From Salinilacustrithrix sp003476595 (lineage in GTDB: Bacteria > Actinomycetota > Acidimicrobiia > Acidimicrobiales > Salinilacustritrichaceae), in assembly GCA_963972525.1 (NCBI GenBank), contig CAXAUZ010000001.1:434001-498000 (forward strand): a stretch of DNA of 64,000 nucleotides, read 5' to 3'. Of this stretch, positions 9,106-15,759 are shown piece by piece. Under the pieces are notes generated by a model that worked only from the letters and a program-made list of their open reading frames with translations, was not told the origin of the DNA and did not search any database. The translations under genes were made by a program, and so were the position numbers. Numbering within the stretch: the first letter of the stretch is position 1; each line of letters opens with the position of its first letter.

Positions 9106-9254
9106 GTGCTTCTACTCCCGGTGGGGTGGCTCACCCGCACATTGTCGTGCAGAACCTCGGATGTTTGGGGGATCGGCAGATCCTGTGCGGTACTTGAGCC
9201 GAATCCGGAGGAGTCAGCGTCCGACGCAGATCCGGAAGGCGGCCGAGCGCGGCA
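9106..9254 (-). promoter_or_regulatory. intergenic region before cpaB with a repeated 12-mer
   Basis: This 149-bp gap within the Tad minus-strand unit holds the cpaB ribosome binding site. At 9139-9150 it carries ACATTGTCGTGC (plus strand), which recurs with one mismatch at 13701-13712 upstream of the first gene of the same unit. On the minus strand each copy reads GCACSACAATGT and may contain a -10-like (C/G)ACAAT. An internal promoter for the machinery genes is possible but unproven. Confidence 0.25.
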
Positions 9255-10781
9255 TCAGCCGGTGCTGTCGGACGATCGCACCCCGTCCCAACGGCTGTGG
9301 TCGACGTCAGTGACGGTGAAGGTCTTCCTTCCTCGATCGGACGTCCAAGGACCTGGCGAGCAGGAGCCGCTCGCTTCGGTCGTGCAGGACAGCGCAGGGC
9401 CGTCCGGGGTCCACCGACCCGTCACCACGACGTCAGGGACCCCGGCGCCCGACGACGTCACGGTCACCGTCGCTTCGTACCGCGTGTATAGGTAGAAGAT
9501 CCACCAGGAGACGTCTTCGGATCGTGTTGAGACCGACGCTCTCACGGGCGGCGGCGCGGTGGTCGTTACCTGGCGCGTCCTCGTCGCGGTCGCTCCGTCG
9601 TCGTCCGTCACCGTCAGCCGCACGGTCCGGGTCCCGGCGTTGGCGTAGGTCCTCGTCGGGTTCCTGGTCGTGCTCGTCCCGCCGTCACCGAAGTCCCAGG
9701 AGCGGGACACGATGGTCCCGTCGCTGTCGCCAGAGGCGTCCTTGAACGTGCACGTCAGCTCGACGCAGCTCGCGGTGAAGTTGGCGGTGGGAGCTGCGTT
9801 CGCCACGACGGTGACGTCCCGGGTCGCCGTGTGGCTGGCGCCGGCGTCGTCGGTCACGGTCAGGCTCACGGTCCGGGTCCCGGCGGTGACGTAGGTCCTC
9901 GTCGGGTTCCTGGACTTGCTCGTCCCGCCGTCACCGAAGGTCCAGGAGCGGGAGTCGATCGAGCCGTCGGTGTCGCTCGAGGCATCGGTGAAGTCGCACC
10001 GCAGGTGCGTGCAGCTCACCGTGAACATGGCGGTGGGAGGGACGTTCGGCGGCACCGCGTCCACGGTCCGGCTGGTCGTTGCCCGAGCGCCGTCGTCGTC
10101 CTCGACGGTCAAGGCCACGGTGTAGCGCCCACCGGATGCGAAGGCGTGCGTCGGAGCGATGGCCGTGCTGGTCTGGCCGTCCCCGAAGTCCCACCGGTGC
10201 GCGGTGATGGAGCCGTCGCCGTCGTTGGAGGTGTCTTGGAACGAGCAGGTCAGCTCGGTGCAGGTCGATGTGAAGCTGGCGGTCGGCGAGACGTTGGCGA
10301 TGACGGGGACCACCTGGCTCCACGTGCCCGTGTCACCTTCGTCGTCCTCGACCGTCAAGGTCACGGTGTACGAGCCGCTCGACGCGTAGCGGTGCCCAGG
10401 CCGCTCGATGGTGGCGGTCCACCCGTCGCCGAACTGCCACGAACGGGCGACGATGGTGCCGTCGGAGTCCACCGAGGTGTCGATGAAGCTGCAGTCGAGC
10501 TTGGTACACGTGACCGAGAAAGCAGCCGCGGGCGCCGCATTGCCCGGCGGCGGAGGCACCGTCACCGGCGCGACGCCACTGATGGACGTGCGCTCGGCGC
10601 CGATGTCGTCGGAGGAATCCTGCAAGCGGTCGCCCGCTCGGTCGCCGAATGCGCCGATGCTGGCGATGGTCACGAGCACCACCAGCGACAGGAACAGCGA
10701 GTACTCGACGAGCGAGACGCCGCGCTCGCCCCGGCAGCGCCGCGGAGCTCGGGCGGATCGGAGGTTCGGGGGGACGTTCAT
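9255..10781 (-). CDS. Flp-type prepilin fused to four PKD domains
   Basis: A 508-aa protein. Its N-terminus looks like a Flp prepilin: a basic leader, then G21-VSLV-E26-Y27 and a hydrophobic helix (28-46), matching the class-III signal (G, four residues, E-Y) cut by TadV-type peptidases. After a short linker come four PKD domains (about 85-162, 167-245, 250-328, 331-412), each with WxFGDG or WDFGDG and a Cys pair (TCTxLxCxF). A C-terminal domain with an aromatic patch (WWIFYLY) and a Cys pair completes it. The PKD copies 3 and 4 are also very similar in DNA. The likely role is an exposed minor or major pilin carrying a long beta-rich adhesive stalk (inference). The ATG overlaps the upstream tadG-like stop as ATGA. 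Confidence 0.85.
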   Translation of the reverse strand: MNVPPNLRSARAPRRCRGERGVSLVEYSLFLSLVVLVTIASIGAFGDRAGDRLQDSSDDIGAERTSISGVAPVTVPPPPGNAAPAAAFSVTCTKLDCSFIDTSVDSDGTIVARSWQFGDGWTATIERPGHRYASSGSYTVTLTVEDDEGDTGTWSQVVPVIANVSPTASFTSTCTELTCSFQDTSNDGDGSITAHRWDFGDGQTSTAIAPTHAFASGGRYTVALTVEDDDGARATTSRTVDAVPPNVPPTAMFTVSCTHLRCDFTDASSDTDGSIDSRSWTFGDGGTSKSRNPTRTYVTAGTRTVSLTVTDDAGASHTATRDVTVVANAAPTANFTASCVELTCTFKDASGDSDGTIVSRSWDFGDGGTSTTRNPTRTYANAGTRTVRLTVTDDDGATATRTRQVTTTAPPPVRASVSTRSEDVSWWIFYLYTRYEATVTVTSSGAGVPDVVVTGRWTPDGPALSCTTEASGSCSPGPWTSDRGRKTFTVTDVDHSRWDGVRSSDSTG

Positions 10782-12493
10782 TCGATCAACCTCACCGGGT
10801 CGCCGAGGATCCCGGCCGACCACGTCGTCGTGTCCTGGACGCCCGCCGACCAGTTGAAGCGCACCTGCACCCAGCAGTCGAGCGGGTCGCTCACGTCGCA
10901 GGTGTAGGACGATGGGATGGGGACGTTGATGGCGATCCGCTGCGCCTGGTAGTTGGCGGAGTTCACGTTGTTCAGGGTGCAGCCGTTGACGAAGGTGAGG
11001 TCGAGGGTCGCAGGCAGGCGCTGACCCGTGCAGCCGGTGAAGGTGTTGGACCCAGGGGGCACGATGGTGATCGAGCCGCTGCCGGAACCATCGCCGACGT
11101 CGAACATCTGGATCGCCAGCAGCCGGTTCTGACCGCTCGGAAGCACCCGCGCCAGGTAGAAGCGGCTGTCGGCTGCTTCGGCGTTCTGGTACAGGGGGAG
11201 GTGCTGGAAGGCGAAGACCGACGTCCGTGTCCCGTCGACCACGTTGGAGGCGTTGATCAGCGCGCTGCGCATCGCGAACCGGTTGTGACCGGACCCCGCT
11301 CCCGCCTCGACCTGGATGGGGATGTCGTACTGGCCGGGAGCGGTGACGCCGAGGCTCGCCAGCGAGACCCGACAGATCTGCACCCAACGGTGGAAGACCT
11401 GGTTGGCGTAGCTGCCGGGCAGCGCGACCTGCGCCGGGAGCGTGGCCGCCGTCTCCCCCGCCCTCGTTCCGTAGGGACGGAACGTGCCGACGCCCTCAGC
11501 GCTGTTGCATCCGACTTGGTTGACCGGGACGTTGTCACCGACCTGCCACGGCGTGGCGTCGGGACGGAACGTGGTGAACGTCGTGGTCGGGAAGCCGGCG
11601 CCGTAGGTGACGCTGTTGATCCGGTGATCGCCGGTGCAGAAGGTGCGGTTGTTCGCCGGCGTGTTGCTGTCGTAGCGGGCGCCGAGCGCAGCCAGGGCGC
11701 CGCGGTCGGCGCCGAGGAAGTCGGTGCAGTTGTCACCCGTCTGCACGAACGCAGGATCGTAGACCTCGATCGCCACGTCCTTGCCGAGATCCCCCGCCTC
11801 GGCCTCGATGCGCGCGATGAAGTAGTAGCCGTCGGCGGAGTACTCCTGGTTGTTCCCGCTGGCCGGACACTCCCACACCCCACCCGGCCCGTTGCCAGGT
11901 TGCGCGCACTGGTTGGAGGTGAACCGGTCGCCGTTGTTCTTGTTGTTGCCCGGCCCGGCGATCTGCAGCCACACCTGCGGATTGGCGCTCACCGAGTCGG
12001 TCACGCCCGATGGCCAGAGTGCGTCCCCGTCGCCGATGGGCTGGTTGCCGAGGTGGTTGATGGGGGACCCGATGGGCGTCGGACCAGTGAACTCCGCCGT
12101 GGCGGACCGGGTGATCACCGTCGTGTCCACGCCGAAGAAGTGGGTGAAAAAGTTGTCGGTCTCGTGAGTGACGGTCACCTTGAGCTTGCTCGGCGCATCA
12201 CCGAGCTGCACCGTCGTGTTGGCCGAGTCGTACCCGTTGCGCTCGACGAGGTCGAAGGCCGTGGAACGTGCGGACGCGAAGTCGCTCGGGAGGAACGTGA
12301 CGCCCGCCGTGGCGCCAGCGTCGGCGGCTCGCTGGACCTGCTGGGCGGTCTGCCACCAGTTCCAGACGTCGACGCCGAGCCCGGCCATGGCGATGAAGAT
12401 CGTGAGCAGGAGCGCGAACCAGACCAGCACGAAGCCGGATTCGCCGTCGCCCGCCCCAGAACGGCGGAACGTGCGCGATTCGGTGGAAGGCAT
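10778..12493 (-). CDS. TadG-like pilus-associated protein (minus-strand copy)
   Basis: A 571-aa protein with the TadE/TadG N-terminal pattern: a short basic leader, GFVLVWFALLLTIFIAMAGL (residues 20-39) and VDVWNWWQTAQQVQRAADAG (41-60), where TadG proteins carry the D-A-A-A-L-A motif. The remaining ~500 residues form a large extracellular part. It is recognisably paralogous to the plus-strand protein at 15759-17549, sharing NGDRF/Y, I-E-V/I-Y-DPA and the C-terminal TTWS....GDPVRLI signature. The ATG at 12493 was chosen because it follows a GAG-containing site. An upstream ATG at 12514 would overlap the previous gene and lacks a ribosome binding site. Confidence 0.8.
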   Translation of the reverse strand: MPSTESRTFRRSGAGDGESGFVLVWFALLLTIFIAMAGLGVDVWNWWQTAQQVQRAADAGATAGVTFLPSDFASARSTAFDLVERNGYDSANTTVQLGDAPSKLKVTVTHETDNFFTHFFGVDTTVITRSATAEFTGPTPIGSPINHLGNQPIGDGDALWPSGVTDSVSANPQVWLQIAGPGNNKNNGDRFTSNQCAQPGNGPGGVWECPASGNNQEYSADGYYFIARIEAEAGDLGKDVAIEVYDPAFVQTGDNCTDFLGADRGALAALGARYDSNTPANNRTFCTGDHRINSVTYGAGFPTTTFTTFRPDATPWQVGDNVPVNQVGCNSAEGVGTFRPYGTRAGETAATLPAQVALPGSYANQVFHRWVQICRVSLASLGVTAPGQYDIPIQVEAGAGSGHNRFAMRSALINASNVVDGTRTSVFAFQHLPLYQNAEAADSRFYLARVLPSGQNRLLAIQMFDVGDGSGSGSITIVPPGSNTFTGCTGQRLPATLDLTFVNGCTLNNVNSANYQAQRIAINVPIPSSYTCDVSDPLDCWVQVRFNWSAGVQDTTTWSAGILGDPVRLIE

Positions 12494-12507
12494 GATCGTC
12501 TCGTCGC

Positions 12508-13089
12508 TCAGCATTGGGGAGTAGGCAGTGGTTCGAGCCGCAGGACCGTCCGCTCCCGGATGGTCCGGACGCCGGTGCCGATGGTCCCGGACACCGGACG
12601 ATGCCGGACCTCGACGATGACACCGAGATCGTCGATGGGGACACCGGGCAGCAGGCAGGCGTTCGCGTCGTCCCACGGGTCGCTGGTCACGTCGTACGCG
12701 AACGCCGAGCCGTCCCAGGTGTAGCGAGCGCAGTCGACCTCGCAATCACCGACGCCGGCTGGACTGCCGTCAGCCTCGGCGCGGTAGATCCACATCTGGG
12801 TCGGGGTCCCGAATCCGGTCAGGCTCCCGAGATCGCGTTCGACGACCTGGCGGATCTCGTCGCTGACGACCAGGGGGTCCGAGCGACGGGCGTAGTGCGC
12901 CACGCCGTAGCGAGCACCGTCTCGGCTGGCCGAGGTCGTTGCCGACGCCGACGTGAAGTACATCCCGAACTCCAAGACGGCGAGCACGATCAGCAAGATG
13001 ATCGGGACGGCGAACGCACCCTCGACGAGCACGGCACCGCGCTCGCCACGTTGACTGCGCTGGCCACGTGGGCCGCGCGTCGTCAGCAT
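12508..13089 (-). CDS. TadE-like pseudopilin (minus-strand unit, second gene)
   Basis: A 193-aa TadE-like protein: a basic leader, then RGAVLVEGAFAVPIILLIVL (residues ~18-37) with the conserved Glu of class-III prepilin-like signals, a single membrane helix, and S..SRDGARYG after it. TadE proteins are processed by the prepilin peptidase and act as minor pilins. The extracellular part has two Cys (DCEVDC) and ends RTVLRLEPLPTPQC, closely resembling the neighbouring gene's RSTVMRLEPISDQAC, so the two are tandem duplicates. The ATG at 13089 overlaps the upstream gene's stop by 7 bp. Confidence 0.82.
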   Translation of the reverse strand: MLTTRGPRGQRSQRGERGAVLVEGAFAVPIILLIVLAVLEFGMYFTSASATTSASRDGARYGVAHYARRSDPLVVSDEIRQVVERDLGSLTGFGTPTQMWIYRAEADGSPAGVGDCEVDCARYTWDGSAFAYDVTSDPWDDANACLLPGVPIDDLGVIVEVRHRPVSGTIGTGVRTIRERTVLRLEPLPTPQC

Positions 13090-13658
13090 GCCTGGTCCGA
13101 GATCGGTTCGAGGCGCATGACCGTGGAGCGTTCGATGTCGAGACCGTCGAAGACGGGACTGTCGATCTGGTGCCGCGCCGTGAGACGCACGCCGACCGAG
13201 TCGATGACGGCACCGCACGCCCGAGGAGCCGGCCAGGTGCCGGTCTGCGAGCCGAAGGTCCCTGTCGCTTCGTCCCAGGTCCAACGGATGCAGTCGCTCG
13301 TGCATCCGGGACCCCCGGTGGGCTCCCCGCTCGAATCCGCACGGAAGACCCACAGGGTGCGCGGCTCGGCTTGACCCGGAAGCCCGTCGAGGTTGCGCTC
13401 CACGGACACGCGAAGGTTCTCGAGCATGGCGGCACGCTGCGCGTTGTCAGCCACTGCCGGCGCGTAGGCCGCGGCAGCCAGGCGCGCACCAGACCTCGAT
13501 GAGGAGACCAAGACGGATGACGACTTGTATGCCAGTCCCAATCCGATGAGCCCGAAGGCCAGCACCAGCATCACGGGAACGACGAGGGCGAGTTCGATGA
13601 GCGCCGCCCCCCGGTCATCGCGTCCGCGGCATGACAGGTGATGCACTCCTCTCATCAT
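13083..13658 (-). CDS. TadE-like pseudopilin (minus-strand unit, first gene)
   Basis: A 191-aa TadE-like protein. The class-III-type N-terminus RGAALIELALVVPVMLVLAF lies at about residues 16-35, and a roughly 150-aa extracellular domain with a Cys pair follows. It opens the minus-strand Tad unit and diverges from the plus-strand Flp-like gene across a 252-bp spacer. The start is uncertain: ATG at 13658 or 13655, or TTG at 13670, the last with GAAGG about 10 nt upstream. I give 13658. Homology to the next gene extends to the last residues, indicating gene duplication within the operon. Confidence 0.78.
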   Translation of the reverse strand: MMRGVHHLSCRGRDDRGAALIELALVVPVMLVLAFGLIGLGLAYKSSSVLVSSSRSGARLAAAAYAPAVADNAQRAAMLENLRVSVERNLDGLPGQAEPRTLWVFRADSSGEPTGGPGCTSDCIRWTWDEATGTFGSQTGTWPAPRACGAVIDSVGVRLTARHQIDSPVFDGLDIERSTVMRLEPISDQAC

Positions 13659-13910
13659 GCGTGCCCGCAACTCGAACCATCCTTCGTTCCAACGAGTGCA
13701 ACATTGTGGTGCGCCCGGCTGGCAACGTCACCGTCTTCCGGTCTCGCTGATTCTGCCACTCTCCGCGCGCAACGTCCATAGTCTTCTTGGACCAAGCGGA
13801 GGGGGTCGCCTTCTGTCGCTGGCGCCGGTGGGACGGAGCGCCAGGCTGCCATCACCACGTCCAATTCCGGCAGGCCTCAAGTTCTCTCGCACACGTACCG
13901 ATGCCAAGGC
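13659..13910. promoter_or_regulatory. divergent spacer between the two Tad pilin units
   Basis: This is the longest gene-free stretch in the window and should hold the promoters of both units. On the minus strand GTGACG and CACAAT are spaced by 17 bp (upstream of 13701) and could be a -35/-10 pair for the first tadE gene. On the plus strand TACCGAT at 13896-13902 lies 8 nt before the GTG of the Flp-like gene. A palindrome CTTGGACCAAG sits near 13785-13795. None of these is strong enough to assign firmly. Confidence 0.35.
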
Positions 13911-14558
13911 GTGCACCAGAGCGCGGAGGTCCATCCAACAAGAACCGTCCCGAACCAGCGCGTGCGTGGCGCAGGGGTCCGCGGTGCCGCACTCATCGAG
14001 TACGCGCTCGCACTCAGCCTGTTCGTCTTCGTGTCGATCGGGGCGCTCGAGATGCTGGAGGACAGCACCCGCGAAGAGGTGGCCAACGAGTTCGACTGCG
14101 TGTCGGAGCGTCCGCCCCCGCCGTCCTGCCAGCTCCGAGCGGTCACCACCACGACGTCCACGACAACGACCACGACCACCACGACGGAAGTACCGGTGGA
14201 CACGACGACATCGTCGGTCCCAACCGGCGACCCCGATCCCAGCACGGTCGCCGTCGTGCAGTGGGAACCGATCCGGCCACTGCAGTTCGACCGCGGTTCG
14301 CTCAACGGGCCCATCCTCCTCCTCGAGTACGGCGGCGAGCCCGACCGGACGCTGTCCTACGACGTGCGGGAGCGGGACGGGACGGTTGTCGGACGAGGCA
14401 GCTGCGACACCTTCAGCTTCTTCGGCCTCGTCGTGTGCCAGGTGCGCGTCTCGGTCCCGCCCGATGCGGGCGACATGCAGGTCGTGATCACCTCGATCAG
14501 CGGGTCACCGCCGCTGGCACCCCCGGCCGACGGCAGTCCCTGGGTGGAGCGCGACTGA
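13911..14558 (+). CDS. Flp-like prepilin with Thr-rich linker and C-terminal domain
   Basis: A 215-aa protein. After a basic leader it shows RGAALIEYALALSLFVFVSI (about residues 25-44): the G-x4-E-Y prepilin signature plus a hydrophobic helix, as in Flp pilins. Residues ~79-92 are almost all Thr (ACC/ACG codons), a likely glycosylated or extended linker. The last ~115 residues form a beta-rich-looking domain with a Cys pair (GSCDTFSFFGLVVC). It is much longer than an ordinary Flp pilin (50-70 aa). The GTG at 13911 is used; GTG at 13962 is an alternative that shortens the leader by 17 residues. The stop overlaps the next ATG by one base (TGATG). Confidence 0.75.
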   Translation: MHQSAEVHPTRTVPNQRVRGAGVRGAALIEYALALSLFVFVSIGALEMLEDSTREEVANEFDCVSERPPPPSCQLRAVTTTTSTTTTTTTTTEVPVDTTTSSVPTGDPDPSTVAVVQWEPIRPLQFDRGSLNGPILLLEYGGEPDRTLSYDVRERDGTVVGRGSCDTFSFFGLVVCQVRVSVPPDAGDMQVVITSISGSPPLAPPADGSPWVERD

Positions 14559-15187
14559 TGCGACGGAACAGTCGTCACCACGACAGTGGTGCCGCACTCG
14601 TCGAGATGGCGCTCGTTGCGCCAGTCCTGTTGGCGCTCGTGTTCGGCATCATCGAGATGGGCTACATGCTCCGCGACTACCAGGTCGCGTCTGATTCCGT
14701 GAGCGACGGCTCTCGAGTCGCGGCGGTCATGGGTCCTGACATGGCGGCCGACGGCTCGAGCCCGGACTTCCACATCATCCGCTCCCTTCGCGAGGCGACC
14801 GGGTCCATGGGTGCGGACTGGATCCAGCGCATCGTGATCTTCAAGGCCGATCGACCCACCGGCGGCGTGACCGCCGAGGAACAGGTGCCCGACGACTGCA
14901 AGGCCGGGTCGCCCATCGCCGGGCGCTGCAACGTCTACAACGACGTCTCGGAGGCGTTCGATGCGGTCGAGCGCGGAGACATCACGTACTTCGCTTGTCC
15001 AGACAGCGACGTCGCCTGCTCGTGGCCGGCTTCGGAGCGACGGAACGGACCCACCGTGGACGCAGTCGACCACCTCGGGGTTTGGATGCGTGTGGAACGT
15101 CCGCAGATCACCGGGTTGTTCGGGAGCTCCGTGACCTTGGAACACGCCTCCGTCGTCCGGGTCGAGATCGGAGCGCTGACGGGATGA
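14558..15187 (+). CDS. TadE-like pseudopilin (plus-strand unit, first copy)
   Basis: A 209-aa TadE-like minor pilin: a basic leader MRRNSRHHD, SGAALVEMALVAPVLLALVF at residues 10-29 with the conserved Glu, one membrane helix, then the region SDSVSDGSRVAAVMG that in this family follows the helix. The extracellular part has several Cys (DDCKAGSPIAGRC, ACPDSDVAC), so disulfides are likely. The stop overlaps the next gene as ATGA. It corresponds to the tadE-like genes of the minus-strand unit but has diverged strongly. Confidence 0.82.
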   Translation: MRRNSRHHDSGAALVEMALVAPVLLALVFGIIEMGYMLRDYQVASDSVSDGSRVAAVMGPDMAADGSSPDFHIIRSLREATGSMGADWIQRIVIFKADRPTGGVTAEEQVPDDCKAGSPIAGRCNVYNDVSEAFDAVERGDITYFACPDSDVACSWPASERRNGPTVDAVDHLGVWMRVERPQITGLFGSSVTLEHASVVRVEIGALTG

Positions 15188-15759
15188 GGCGGCGCAGCAG
15201 CCGAGGTGCCTCGCTGATCGAGGCGGCGATCACCGTCGGCGTCCTGGCGATCCTGGCGTTGGGCACCATCGAGTTCGGCTACGCCTGGCGGCAGTCGACG
15301 GTGGTCGAGAAGACGGTGCAGCAGTCTGGCCGCGTGGTCGCGAGCGTCGCCGACCAGCCCATGGCCGACTACGAGGCTCTCCAGACCTTCCGGTCGTTCC
15401 TCGGGTCCAGCAAGAACATGAGCCTGGACCTGCTGGTGGTCTACCGGTCGACAACAGCCGACGGAGCCGTGCCGGATCAGTGCCTCACCACCTCTGTGCC
15501 CGGCCTCTGCAACCGGTACGAGGCCGCCGATCTGAATCTTCCGACATCGAGCTTCGGCAGCTGCACCGGCACATCGCGCGACCGCTACTGGTGCCCCGCC
15601 GGACGCGAACGGGGCCGGAGCCCCCGGCCGGACTACGTCGGCATCTACGCCCAGCTGCAGTACTCCGGGATCACCCGGTCGATCCCTGGCGGCCTGACCC
15701 TGGAGCGGACCGCCGTGTACGCGATCGAACCCTGCGCATCCGGACTCCCGGGTTGCTGA
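15184..15759 (+). CDS. TadE-like pseudopilin (plus-strand unit, second copy)
   Basis: A 191-aa TadE-like protein with a basic start (MRRRSSRG), then GASLIEAAITVGVLAILALG (residues 8-27) and EFGYAWRQSTVVEKTVQQSGR. The extracellular part carries Cys residues (QCLTTSVPGLC, CTGTSRDRYWC) and ends CASGLPGC. The order TadE-TadE-TadG in this unit equals that of the minus-strand unit. The ATGA overlap upstream and the 1-bp overlap downstream suggest one transcript and coupled translation. Confidence 0.8.
   Translation: MRRRSSRGASLIEAAITVGVLAILALGTIEFGYAWRQSTVVEKTVQQSGRVVASVADQPMADYEALQTFRSFLGSSKNMSLDLLVVYRSTTADGAVPDQCLTTSVPGLCNRYEAADLNLPTSSFGSCTGTSRDRYWCPAGRERGRSPRPDYVGIYAQLQYSGITRSIPGGLTLERTAVYAIEPCASGLPGC

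Noticed and set aside
13784..13794. Palindrome CTTGGACCAAG in the Tad divergent spacer as an operator
   Set aside because: Single short copy with no overlap to a convincing promoter; mentioned only as part of the spacer.
14140..14200. Short ACC/ACG tandem-like repeats that might be a microsatellite or CRISPR-like repeat
   Set aside because: They are threonine codons of the linker in the Flp-like protein, with irregular spacing and no spacers.
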